Assembly: GCA_000729835.1 (NCBI GenBank)
Contig: JFHB01000002.1
Coordinates: 62,001 to 126,000 of the forward strand
Source of the DNA: Atkinsonella hypoxylon
Lineage: Eukaryota > Ascomycota > Sordariomycetes > Hypocreales > Clavicipitaceae
Direction: 5' to 3'
Length of the DNA stretch: 64,000 nt
Shown piece by piece: positions 1 to 11,534 of the stretch. The translations under genes were made by a program, and so were the position numbers. The notes below the pieces were generated by a model. It searched no databases, was not told where the DNA came from, and saw nothing but the letters and a program-made list of their open reading frames with translations. Position 1 is the stretch's first letter, and every line of letters starts with the position of its first letter.

Positions 1-314
1 GTTAACAATGCTTTGTTAGCGGTCAGTTCAATGTAATTGCACAAGTTACATGATTTGTCGATCCGTGTAGCTATACGTACGTAGTCAAGCACACTGCCTA
101 AACTGTGATGCAGACGCACTGCTTCCATCCAGCAGGCAGGCGACCGTGCCATTATAGTTCACTGGCCCATGGTGCACGAGTACGAGACTAGCTCAAGTTT
201 GCAAGAACAATGTTATTAAGCCTCTACTCCTAAGACGGAACGCATGAAGTGGTATCGAAACGCACGCACAATACACGACAGACACTACGCCCCAGTGCAG
301 CCAAATCCACCACA
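1..314. other. Intergenic edge, no gene seen
   Basis: This is the sequence downstream of the VID27 stop codon. No open frame of useful size, RNA gene or repeat was recognised. It probably contains the VID27 3' UTR. Confidence 0.5.
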
Positions 315-3149
315 TTAATAAGGCGAGTTGACAATGTCGTCCCTCCCAAGCTTATACCGACCGCTTTGCGCATTCCCGATACGTCCTGAACTCCGTCGTC
401 CACTGCTTAATCGGATATCGCCTATGATGCTCTCGCGCGTGGGCTTCCGCAGACTTTGCTTGGCCACCATGTTGACTTCGTTGGGCAGCGCGACAATCAC
501 ATTCTTGTCGGAGCCAAACTTGAAATCGTCCGCCTTGACTTCGTCTGCGTAGCGCTTGATTTTGTACGCCGACTTGGTGCCGCGCAGCACCTTCTTAAGA
601 TCCCACTCGACAATGTATGGCCCCGTGGCCGTTATGATGCTCTTTTCCTCAGCGCCCTCTCCCGTGTTGAACTTGGCTGGGGTAAAGGACACGGGCTTGC
701 CAGTCTCGTGGTGGATTTGAGCGACGTGTTCTGGCGTGAGTGCAAGACGGCGGGGGCGCGGCTTAGCGTCGGCAGCGAAGCCCTTCTTGAAGCCGAGTTC
801 GCCGTCGTTCTTGCCACCCTTTTGTTGGGCATCAACAAGCAGGATGTAGTTCTTGGTGGTGCCGAGGATCCAGCGACCATCGGCCGAGACATCCATGCCG
901 ATGATGGGATCACCCAAGGCTGGCAGTTGTGTCTTGGCTCGGATGCCCAGGCGATCGAACAATCGAATGTCTCCCTTATTGCTCGCTACGGCAATGTAGC
1001 CCTTCTCGGTGGTGGCCAGGGCCGAAAAATCATTCTTGGAAGCGTATTGCTTCATGTCGCTGTCAACCAGCTTGTTCCCGGACAGACGAGGATCAATACG
1101 GTACAACGCATTGTTGGACACACCGAGGAATGTCTGCTCAGAGGTCATCTGAGCGAACTTGTTTTCAGGTGCAAAGGTAACGACGGGGATGTCGTCGTGA
1201 ACTTTCCACTCATCTACGACCTTGCCATATTCGATATCCATGCGATATAGCTTGTTGGAGTCAATCGCGTTCTGCATGATGAGGTCACGATCTTCGCTGT
1301 GTAACATGACCTTTTTGGGGCTCATGAGCTTGCCGCTAGGCGTGGTCACCTTGGAAATATTGGTGTTGAACTTCAACCGGTTATCCGCGGTATGTGAGAA
1401 AACGCCAATCTTGGAGCCACGAACCACGAATGACCGATCGTGCTTGTAGCCAACAGCAAGCTGAGAATTGATGTCGCCGTCAGCCCCCCTCTCCTCGACA
1501 GCTTCTTCGTCTTCCTCGGAGTCGTAGGTATCACTCGGGAGTCCAGATTCTGCTTCTTCTTCTTCTTCTGCTTCTTCTTCTTCTTCCTCTTCTTCTTCCC
1601 GTTCCTCTTCCTCTTCGGCCAAAGTTGCAGCATCCTCCATGTTGAGGTCGCCAAAAGCATCGAGAACGTACTCACGCTCCTTTTCTTGAACCTTGGCCCA
1701 CTTTGTCTCGTTGAGCCTCTCCCAAATGGCCTGCATCACTGCCTCCTGGAACCTTTCCAACGTGGGCTGGTCCTTGAATCGGAGCAGCCATGACCGAGCG
1801 TTGCCGTCGCTTGTGAAATGATTGAAGACGAAGGACAAGTATTCAAAGTCAAACACTGGATTGAATTCCGGGACGACAGAAGCACCCAGCAAAGACTCTT
1901 TCTCCTTGCCGTCAATCTGCAGCCAGTATTGCCACTTTCCAACTTCAGAGACGGTAGCAATCACAGAGTCATTGACCAAGCGGAAGTGACCCGGCTGTGG
2001 ATCAAAGAGATGCAGCTCAGCTGGTACAGCAGCGTAAATCTCCAGCGGTTCCGGGGCAGAATTCGGCTGGGTTGGGTTTGACGGACCACTCTTTTTCTCA
2101 GGTTCGGGTTCAGGGCCCGATTGCTTCGCGGCAGAGAGAGGCTCTCGTTTTGCCGCCATGTTCGCCTTGGCATACATCTCGTCGACAGACTCGAGGGGGC
2201 GTGTAAGCACTGGGCTGTGCAGAGGGCTAGCAGGCGGGATGGGATTCTCGTCGCGGAATTCGAACTGCTGATAGTCCTCGTCCGAAGCGGTGGTGTGAGG
2301 CTTGCGGTACTTGCGCTCGTACTGGCACTGTCTCGCAACCTGAACAAATTGTTCTACCAGGGAAGTCGACGTCTGGTTGTCGCACACGAATTCGTACAAG
2401 TCTCCGTTATCGCCGCTCAAGTCGTTCCAAGCAAAGATGGTTTCTCCTCCTTCTCTGCTTTCAACTCGGAAGTGCAGGGCTTCGTCTAGCAAGAATGTCT
2501 TCTCGTCACGCTCGGCAGCAAGCGCATCAATTTCAGCGTCTTCGCCTTCCTCCTCGGCGAGTAGCTCGGCCTCGCCCTCTTCGAAGACGCGTTGAACAAC
2601 AAGCTGGTAGTGAAAGTCTTGATTGGTTCGACGGATGCGTATGGCTGAGTCTTTGAAGATGAGCTCGGAGTAGCCCTTAGGGGACAGCGGCCGGACAAGA
2701 TAGAGCTGGCCTTGCGGTAGCTCAATAAGTGCTTCCTGGGTGCCAGAGCCGAAGATCAGCTTGCCAACTGTGGAGTAGGGAAGTTATGTTAGCTTGAAGA
2801 ATGTTGTCAACAAAAACATGAGAACTCGGCCGCAACAGCAGGTAAAACACAGTTAAAAAAAAAAAAAAAAAAAAAAGAGAGAGAGAGAGGCACAGCCTAG
2901 TCGTTCTTGAAATTCGATTGTGAAAGGCGGGGCAAGACAGGCATGTGTCGCGAGGGGAGGACAGGCAACCGACAGGACAGATCGTGGGGAGGGGCAAAAA
3001 AAAAAAAGACAAAAAAAAAAGACAAAAAAAAAAGAAGGGCACACAGGAAAACCCCCTCAACACAGAGCATCAAGGAATTAAGGGGAAAAAAAAAAAGCAT
3101 AATCAGCATTGCGCAGAAATGAATACGTGCCATTTCTCAGGACAAACAT
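315..3149 (-). CDS. VID27: Vid27 family protein (vacuolar import and degradation)
   Basis: Two exons, 3131-3149 and 315-2767, give about 823 aa. Seen: an N-terminal segment beginning MFVLRN-VGKLIFGSG, then LPQGQLYLVRPLSPKGYSEL, a PH-like middle part, a long glutamate run at about 1545-1620 (residues near 390-410), and a C-terminal propeller-like half containing VRGSKIGVFSH and SVSADGRWIL-type blades. The order and length match the fungal Vid27 family, named from a yeast mutant defective in vacuolar import and degradation of gluconeogenic enzymes; its biochemical role is poorly known. The open frame runs past the first in-frame ATG near 2492 to an acceptor at 2768-2770, so the true start lies upstream. 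A 19-nt first exon restores the family N-terminus but needs a GC-AG intron (donor GCACGT at 3125-3130). Exon 2 is secure; exon 1 is an inference. Confidence 0.87.
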
Positions 3150-3985
3150 TCTGCGAGGGCGTCCACGAAAACTGCGTCACGGTATCTGCCGGAGAAAGTC
3201 AAGAAACGCACAAGACCGGACCCGACAGGCAGGACCAGGACCCCTCCCCTCGTTGATAAGCTGCGCGTGCGGTTCTGACGGACGGGTTGCGGACTGGTAT
3301 GATCAAGCCGCGAGCAGGAATGGCCGCGCTGCTCGGCCCAGAGATTGTCGGGCAAAGTGCAGAGCAGCTGAAGCTCAGTGAGTTCGTGATCCGAGTTCTT
3401 TGCTATCGGCGGTCGGCGACGTCGGCGACGGCGAGGAAGAGAAGCGAATTGACGTGATGATGCAAAGGACAGCTGTGGCAGACGGGAGGCGGTGTGGGGT
3501 CGGCCTCTGGACGTGCGTCATGGACTCAGTGAGTCACGGCGCTGTGGCGCTGAGGGTTCGTTCTCGTCCAGCCAGCCGCTCGCTAACTTGGGTAGCTCAT
3601 TGTGTACACATTGGCATCGCATCCGAGTCACACATTGGACTGTCCAAATGCACCGATCAAGTCTAGCAACACTGGCATTTTTGCGCTGCAATTCTCGCGG
3701 CAGTAATGACTGACGCGTAACCAAACCTTTCCTAATAACTGGTCCGACACGCCATCGTGTTGTGTTCTCATCTGCCCTGCGTGCCCGTCTGCACTTCTGA
3801 TCAAATGGCCAGTACCGGCATCAAGCCATGGCATTCAAATCTTTGATTCTCGAGCAGGCCAACAATTGTGCTAGATAAGGCAAAGTACAAATGTCCAACA
3901 ACATCGGGTCCTAGTCTTGTAAACACACACAACATATCATCCGAGTCTCACCACCCACCGCCATCCACCATTCTGCCAAAAGGGA

Positions 3986-4016
<31 letters not shown>

Positions 4017-4041
4017 GAAAAGGGTATCCAGCTGACCTCTA
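3150..4041. other. Intergenic: VID27 promoter and 3' flank of the next gene
   Basis: About 0.9 kb between the inferred VID27 start and the stop of the downstream-numbered minus-strand flavoprotein gene. It holds several A-rich runs (about 3983-4021) and no supported gene. Short open frames here have no recognisable content. Confidence 0.5.
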
Positions 4042-6171
4042 CTAAAGCTCGTCCGCACCCAAATCGTTCATACTAGCCCCCATCTCGCTGTCCATCCTGT
4101 CCCAAAAGTCCTCTCTCTTCCCACCAGAAGTCTGCGCCAGCGCATCAAGCCTTGCACCACGACCACGTCTCGTGATGCCTGCGAAATCATCCGCTATGAG
4201 ACGAGCGACATTCTTGCCCATCAGGGCGCTCGTCTCCATGGTTGAAATGAAGCTCTCTATACCAGAGGTGTAGTAAAGGCCGCGTCCGATAATCGGGTCC
4301 TGAAAAGTCACTCTGGGAAGTTCGATCGGGTACGAATGGAACCAATGGGGGTAGTACCACGAGATGGGCCCGTCTCCAGCACTGCACCCGTCGGTGATGA
4401 ATGATGAGGGAACTTCTGTGCCGAGAATGGCGGAGAGAAATGTCGAGTTGACCGCTTCGGCGCTGAAGATCTTGTAAAGATACTCCTCCTTTTGAGTATT
4501 GGGGTTCGTGACAACTCTGAGGGTGCTGATAAAGTAGAATCCCGTGCGGCCAACTCCCTTGGGGCCTTCCTCAGCAATCTCGTCTTTTCCCAGAGTTGTG
4601 TACACGTGGCTCGGGGCCTGTGTCCCAGCTCCCAGCCCAAAGTAGGATGCTGATAATCTGAACGTGGAGGTGAAGAGCGTGACATGCAGTTTCATGTAAG
4701 GGATCGTGTCGATGCGATGCTTGAGCACGTCGTCCCCTGCGTCAATGCCGCTAAATTGCCATGGGCACGCAATGATGACATTGTCAAATGCGGGCTGCAC
4801 TCGCATTGCCTTTGCCTCGGAGTAAGCCGGCTTTGTCGAAAGCACATACTTGGGGATTACCCCTGGTCTGTTAGTTCCCTTTTGGAACGAAATTGCCGAA
4901 ACCGTCGTATTGGGACGATGAGCCACGCCGCTGTACTGTACCATCTTTTCAAATATCTGAAAGTTACCACCGCTAACGGCAAACGTATTTACTGTAGCGA
5001 ATGAGACCTTGCGGAAGAACGATTTTAGCAGAAAGTCCCCATTGTGAGATGCATTGAACGAACGCCGTATACATACCATTGCCTCTAACCCATGAATGTA
5101 AGCCATGTTGGAAGCATAATTTACCCTCGAAGCAGGTTGCATCACCTCCCGCACAAAATCGGCATTAATCTAGACAAATACAAGTCAGCCTCTCCGAGCA
5201 TATACTTCATCATGTCCAAGTCTGCCAACGCAACCAACAAAAAAGACGAAAAAATAATCCTTCTTACACTACGTTCCCTGAGGAACTGCTCGCCAGTAAC
5301 ACCGGTCAACCGCAAAAAGCCTAGCTCGAAAGCCCGCTGGGACAAAGACCGAAACGGAAAATACGGTTCCTCGTAAAGTCGAAGGAACGTTCCGACGGTG
5401 TTCTTCACTAACTGCACGGCTCTATACGGTGCAAGGCCATACTTCAAAAACAGCTTGGCGGCATCCCACCACCAGGGGCTCCCGTTCTCCGAGCGGAACA
5501 CGATACTCTCGCCGTCCCAAATGGCCATGTAGTCTGTTGGTTCAGAAGTCCCCAGATCCGTGAAACTTAGGTCAAACTCCTGCGTGGCATTGTACATGAT
5601 ATGATTATCCTTGATGAAGATGGAGGCTCCCAACTCGACGCGTTGCTGGGGGTCATTGTAGGGGTTGACGGTCAGGGTGCGGCCGCCAATGTGATGCGTC
5701 TTTTCGAAAAGCGTGATATTCAAAGTCAGGCCTTCTTCTTGTGCGTACTTTTGAAGATGGTACGCGGCTGAGGATCCGGCTGCACCGGCGCCTGTACATG
5801 GTTTGATTAGTCTCGCGCATCCTCGTCCTTTGATTCTTCACGCTAGATCCCACGATCCATGCATGATCCATGCATGATCCATAACCCACGACCCACGCAC
5901 GACCCACGGCCGGCGCCGCACCCGCACCTCAGGATCAGGGCATCACCAACATCTCACGAGTCTCCCAAACTAACTACCAGCCAGCCATATAGTTTCGCAA
6001 AACCTGCCGCCACTGGAAAGTCTCAAATTTGAGCAACACCTCCTCCTGCGGGAAGCTGCGGAAGAAAAACTTACCAATAATTGCAACATTCTTCACCTCC
6101 TTGACGCTGCCGCTCGCTGCAGCGCTGGCTCCTGCAACCCATGCAACCAGTCCCAGGAGCAACCGCATCAT
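4042..6171 (-). CDS. Prenylcysteine oxidase / farnesylcysteine lyase-like flavoprotein
   Basis: Four exons: 6075-6171, 5268-5791, 5077-5169 and 4042-5007; about 559 aa, the usual size for the family. The N-terminus (MMRLLLGLVAWVAGASAAAS) is a signal peptide, followed by the FAD-binding glycine motif GAGAAG at about residues 33-38 that is created by joining exons 1 and 2. Downstream FEKTHHIGGRTLTV and VELGASIF fit the flavin-binding amine-oxidase fold, and the C-terminal half (SGGNFQIFEKMV, PYMKLHVTLF, SWYYPHWFHSYP) fits the prenylcysteine lyase domain. Known family members oxidatively cleave the thioether of farnesyl- or geranylgeranyl-cysteine released from degraded prenylated proteins, usually in the lysosome/vacuole or secretory lumen. 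The third intron (5008-5076) is 69 nt, free of stops in frame, so its translation looks like coding sequence but is not. It lies 1.1 kb downstream of frq, same strand. Confidence 0.88.
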
Positions 6172-7268
6172 GCACTTTCCCCAGCTTTACAGTAGTTATG
6201 CCAAAGGGTGGAATCGGGAAAGCAACAACGCGGACACAGACAGTGCCGAGTGTCAAAATAATGCTTCTGGTAATTCACCAAGCAAGAGGAAAGATACTTG
6301 TTGCAGAGATGATGTGCCCCATGTCGACGCACAGTATTTGATGGATTGTACGTCATCGGTAACAATAAGCAGCCCGAAGTGCGAGGAACAGAGTGAAAGC
6401 GGGTGGATCGTGACGTGCAGTGCAGTAAGTGCAGTGCAATGCCGGGAAAACTATTGATACTAGAAACTAAGCCTAAAAAGGGAAAATATGGGCCCTTCAC
6501 AAACGGTGCGAGTGGGGGGTTCGATTGATACGAAGCTATTGATGAAGGATTTGGTTGCTACGAATCAATAACTGTCAACAAGAAAGCTAAAAGCTGCTAA
6601 CTAATTAAACGTTGTATTTAATTAAGACTGTATCTAATAATAGAAAGATTCAATGTTAGGTACAATCTATCGCGTCTTTTTTTTTTTTTAGTGAAATGCG
6701 CAGTAAAAAGTACTTAGTACTGCGTGTTCGAAATTTCACTACTGCATGCTTAGAGTCCTGCAGTGCCATGCCTCTATACTTTAAGCTCCAAGCTGATCCG
6801 CAATTATAGCGGGGCATAGGAACCTTGTTCAACGCGTAATTTGGTATCTCCAGACGTGAATCCATCCTCCATAATGTGCACGCCATCGACGTCGTTTCGA
6901 ACTTTCACGTGTAATTATACAAGAACTTTATACCATGACTCATCTTTCAGATGAATCGTAGACTTATCACCGAGTCCTACATGGTGCAAAAGATCCTATG
7001 TCAACGCTGTCGACAAATCTCGTGCACATGAACCTGTGCGGACTTGCCCCAAGTTTTGCATCGCTCAAATATTGTGCTATGAAATGCCTAATGGAACAGA
7101 ATGATTTGCCTTGACTCCGCGCAAGATGCTTGCCAGTTAGACTCCAGGGAGGCAAAAAAAAAAAAGAAAAAGAAACCCACCGTAGCTGTTTTAAGGTAGT
7201 AAAGATAAAAAGTTAACCTTTATAGAGTTAAGCTTATCTAGATTAAAGTTATTTATTAGAATGTTCAC
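6172..7268. other. Intergenic, AT-rich: frq 3' flank
   Basis: 1.1 kb between the flavoprotein start and the frq stop. Two very AT-rich patches (about 6590-6660 and 7185-7262) are rich in TA and could be mutated relics of a repeat, but no terminal repeats were found. In Neurospora the frq antisense transcript (qrf) starts downstream of frq; if it is conserved here its promoter would fall in this interval. I saw no clear GATCGA pair in it. Confidence 0.4.
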
Positions 7269-10200
7269 TCAGTTCTCTTCTTCACTGCTGTAACTACTTC
7301 GTACTCCTCCTGCTGTCGCTGCTGAGCTAGCTCCAGTTCGAAACAAAGGATCAGCGCTTGCGCTCTTGCTTCGTCGTCGCAGGCTGCCGGATGCGGCTTC
7401 AGCGCTGCCAATAGATTCTCGTCTGCCGTCATTTTTGAAGTCGACGTCGCCAACCATGTCCATCTCATCGTACATATTTAAACTTTCAGAGTCTTCATCT
7501 GGGTCCTCGCCGTCTTCATCTCCGCTGGTCAAATCCACCCCGTCGGGGTAGCCGTTCGATTTGTGCGGATTTGCTTGACGACTCAATGACTCGACCGAGG
7601 ACTCAGCGTCATTATCACCCACCTCATCCAATCCAGACAGGTCCCCGTCCACGCTGGATGAATCACTGCTGAAAGGCGGGAGGAAAATTACTGGTGGAGG
7701 CAGAGAGACAGGCGCAAGTTGCTTGATTCTGCCCGAGACATATTCAATTTCAACAGGGATATCATGTTGAGCAGAAAATACTGGTACAGGTGAGGACGTC
7801 GTCATCCCTGCTAACCTAGCGATAATAAATTCGGGAGCCTCTTCAGACTTCTTGCAGGAATACAATCGCCGTTCCGACGGCAACTCGTCTTTGCGTCGTT
7901 TGGTGGTAACAACCACCATGAAGTGATCGTCCGGCATGACACCACCGAGGCCACTAGGCTCCAACGGAGATACCTCGATATACTGCTGCCCTGTTGACCA
8001 CGGAAAGTCAGGATCGGGCGTACCAGACTCGGAATCTGTATCAGTCGCCAAGTCTGGCACGTTCTCGAGATTGTCCACGTCCATCTTCAGATCCGAGTCC
8101 TGTCCGTGTTTCCATTCACTCAAGGGTCGATAACTGAGGGATGACCCAGACGCCGACCGAGAGGCTGCAGGCCGCTCCGATGCAACTTCATGCTCCTCAC
8201 CATCATGTCCATTCGACAGCATATAAGTCGTGGGCGATGCATCGCCCGGATCACCCGACAGATCAGCGCAGAACGATGCGCCACTATAGTAAATAATGGC
8301 ACCATCGTGACGGCGCTTTCGACGGGTCCAAGTTCCAGAGCCGCTCAATCCCGCCCTCGATTCGTCAATATTGCTGTCGTCGATTGGACCACATGAAGAC
8401 AAAGTATCATCCATGGATGTTTCGCCATTGGGAGAGCCATTGTGCGCGAACAAAGGCTTATAGTGGAAGCTGTCCGAAGACGTGGACATTAGGGGCCCAG
8501 ACTTGGAGCGGCTCTTGGAACTTCCCCCTGATCGAACCTCATAACCAGAAGAGTTGCCTGTTTTTTGCCGTTTGCAGGAGCTCTCTACATTCGCCTGGTC
8601 AGTGTCCGCATGATCTGGGGTCGTTTGACTACTGCCATCGGAGCTGTCACTCGAGAAGCGTGTGCCTTCGGTGCCGCCGCGCCAGCGGATTTTGCGTTCA
8701 TCGGGCGAGAGCTGAAATTTGGTGCTAATCTCATTGACCGCAGCTCGCACAAAGCTTGGAGTAACATTTATAATATGCAGCTGAGCCAGGTTGCAAAGCA
8801 AATTCAAGTAGACCCAGCCATCAGCGTCTGGTTGAACTTCCTTGTGGCGACCGGGCAAGAGCTCCGGTGGCACAAGACCCAAATGCCGTATATATTCCAT
8901 GTTTTCAGAAGGAATCTGTACACGATCAGGATCCAAATCCTTGACTCTTGTGGGTCTCTGGTCCGGAGCTGGTGGCTGCGCTGGGGACGGGTTGGTTCCC
9001 GAACCACTGCTGTTGCCATTGCCACCAGACTCCGTCTGATGATCACCATTGGAGTTGGAGGTAGAGGCGTTATCCCTAGACCGACTTTTCTTGTCGGATG
9101 GCCCAGACTGTTGCTCTTGAGGCAAGATCTTTGCCTCCCGGGAAGGCTCTGGTCCAGATGAAGCTTTGATCTGATGTTCCTGGGGGGTCCTGGGTTGGAA
9201 TTCAGGGTCCACAGCTGGTGCCGTCATACCAGTGGCAGTGGGTACGTTTAAGCTCTGTCTCGCTCGGCGCGCGTGCTGTCCACCGATCTTTCCGGTGAAA
9301 AGTTGTTCCAAGCGTCGAACAACAAGCTTTTTTTTCTCGCGGTCTGTCAAGATCATGTGTCGAGGATGTAGTCCTTCAGGGATATCGCGCAGGTAGTTTT
9401 CAACCTTCTGATCATTCTTTGCCCGCGAACTTAAAGCAGGCCTTCCCAATGATAAACCAGAAGAATTGCCCCCGCTAGACATGGATGCATATGCTGAATC
9501 GACGAGTCTAATGTTAGATCCTGAAGACGATGAAGCGTGCTTTGACGCGGCAGCAGAACTAGTGTACATGTGATCGCGGTTCGCTTGTCGCATTGACTTC
9601 TTCTGCCGAGAGGAGTCTACGTCGGGCGAACCTTCGATGCTGGCAGCAAAATCACGAAGTGTTGTTTCAAGCTCTCTTCTTTTGCATTTCGGAAGATTGT
9701 GATACTTAATCTCGAACAATTGGTCCTTTCTTAGCATATCGGGGCCTCTCTGTTTGTATTTCCTCAATTCTCCTTTGAGCTTCTGGATCTCAATTGTGAG
9801 GTCGTCGATGACACTCCGGTAGTCGTCTGCGCTGCTACTGTGGACGGTTATGAGACGTGGTTGGGGTTGCGGACGTTGATATGTGTAGGGCTTCTCCTCG
9901 GCTGACGAGTCCGACTCTTTCTGGAAAAAAGGAGGATCGACTGCTTAAGTGTCAGAAAGCCTTAAGAGTTTCTAAAAGCAGATGAAGATTCAATGTATCC
10001 AAACTAACCGTCCATGGTATTGTGGTCAAAAGTAGCCGTGGGATTTTCGTTGGACTGGTCGAACCATTTCTTTGGGTCGCTTTGGCCTGTCTCATGACTG
10101 TCGCCTGACGAGTCCCGCCGTGTTGAGCTTGTGGTATTGCTTTTGTGAGCTGGCGTGGAGCCAGAACTGGCTCTGAGGGAAGCATCACGAGCCAATCTGT

Positions 10201-10312
10201 GGTAGTTTAAGGTTACAGATTTCTCTGGTGAGGATCGTCGAGGGAGAGGATGTCCTTTTGCGCTTAATGGTGGCGGTTCAGTGCCTTGTGATTTATGGGT
10301 GTGTTGTGGCAT
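7269..10312 (-). CDS. frq: Circadian clock protein FREQUENCY (FRQ)
   Basis: Two exons, 10009-10312 and 7269-9940, give about 991 aa, against 989 for Neurospora crassa FRQ. FRQ is the negative element of the fungal clock: with its helicase partner FRH and casein kinase 1 it inhibits the White Collar activator complex. Seen: conserved N-terminus ending [16 protein letters not shown] across the intron; a coiled coil near residues 139-175 ([19 protein letters not shown]), the known dimerisation region; a block at about 285-300 ([16 protein letters not shown]) and a second at about 449-480 ([28 protein letters not shown]) matching the CK1-binding regions; then long serine/aspartate-rich, phosphorylation-prone stretches with acidic PEST-like parts to the C-terminus. 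Methionines at positions 1 and 100 match the two Neurospora start sites for long and short FRQ. Identification is very secure; splice sites are canonical. Confidence 0.96.
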
Positions 10313-10671
10313 GGCCGACTCATGAAAAGTCTTGGTAGTAAGTTATGGTAATAGTAGAGTAAGAACACGGCCGAGCATCACGGCCAGGATCCAGATGGAT
10401 CTGTCCCGGAGGTGCGATATGGGCAACCGGCCCAAGCGGGCTGGTTGAAGACGGTACAAGTGACGGTTTCCAAAGCTGTGACGTAAGGTTGATCTGCAAC
10501 GGCTCCAACAACTTCTGTCTGGCCTATGTACATGTACAAACGTGACAATGTCAGCACGGTGGGTGTGTCAGGGTGCAGCGACGAAACAGATGTAGCTCAA
10601 TGAGGGACCGAGACCACTAAAAAGTGTCCACCACAGCCAGTAGACGAGCATAAAAAAGCACCGCTGGAAAT

Positions 10672-10683
10672 GATCGATCGATC
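10672..10683. promoter_or_regulatory. Candidate proximal White Collar (light-response) site
   Basis: The 12-mer GATCGATCGATC lies about 360 bp upstream of the frq start. GATCGA-like cores, usually in pairs, are the published binding preference of the White Collar zinc fingers. The site is seen; its function is inferred from location and motif. Confidence 0.5.
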
Positions 10684-11413
10684 GGACAGTATGCAGGCAG
10701 TAAGTAGCACACATTGTGTCATACCCGACTGGACTGGGCCTGGAAATAGCTGACATACCTGTATGGACGCGGGAGGTCGAAATAGCCTGAACTGATGATC
10801 ATCCGGGTCTCCCTCGTCAGTTCGAGCACTTGATCCGAATTTCGTTGGAATTCCCTGAAAGATCTATAGACAAGATATATGTTTGACGTAAATTGGATCG
10901 CCAAGTCGAATAAGTAGAGCAAATTCGCATGTAATGTTCCGCCCTGGACGTCGGCTGCTGATTTATTTATATTTTGGAAGAGGCAGAGAGAGTTGTGTTT
11001 GCACTTGACTCGAAACAGTCGTGGGTTTTACGAAGCAGCAATGTCGGCGTGATCGTAATAAGCCTGGCTGGTACGAAATAAAAATTTGGAAGATAGGCAA
11101 ACTTGAAGACGAGTTGGGTCGTCGAGAGCTCTCAGTTACCGATCTCGTGATGTAATGGCGTAGGTGGGCACATCGTAGGAGGATTTGACTGTGTGAAATT
11201 AGGTGAAAGTGCTGCAAGTTGCAGAATCGCCAGTTTTCGCAGGTTGCGGTCAAGTTTCAGCGTCGCCAAGTGTGTGCGGCAAGGTGCACGCTCGTGGAAA
11301 TTGGAAATTGAGGCCCATGGAGTCGGTCACAGAATAATGTTATGGAGAGGAAGAGGACATTGTGAGTCCCATCGCCGGTGGCGATGAGAGCGAGAGAAGA
11401 GGCAACAGTATGG

Positions 11414-11448
11414 TGGGAAGGATGGGAAGGATGGGAAGGATGGGAAGC
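11414..11448. repeat. 9-bp minisatellite (TGGGAAGGA), about 4 copies
   Basis: Three perfect copies and one imperfect copy of TGGGAAGGA lie just beside the distal GATC-rich element of the frq promoter. Confidence 0.85.
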
Positions 11449-11510
11449 AGCGGGCCGCGAAGCCCAGATTCGACGCCCATTGCTCCGATGTCCACGACCT
11501 ACATGGTGTT

Positions 11511-11534
11511 GGAGCGATCAGAAGCGATCGGAGC
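11511..11534. promoter_or_regulatory. Candidate distal light-response element (Clock box)
   Basis: Two GCGATC hexamers at 11514-11519 and 11524-11529, exactly 10 bp apart, sit within a partly mirrored GGAGCGATC...GCGATCGGAGC context about 1.2 kb upstream of the frq start. The Neurospora Clock box lies at a similar distance and is also a direct pair of GATC/CGAT-type half sites. Function is inferred. Confidence 0.5.

Noticed and set aside
456..1250. 264-aa plus-strand open frame
   Set aside because: It is antisense to the well-supported VID27 coding sequence.
2870..3130. Short hydrophobic frames upstream of VID27
   Set aside because: They are translations of poly(A)/poly(T) runs within the inferred VID27 first intron.
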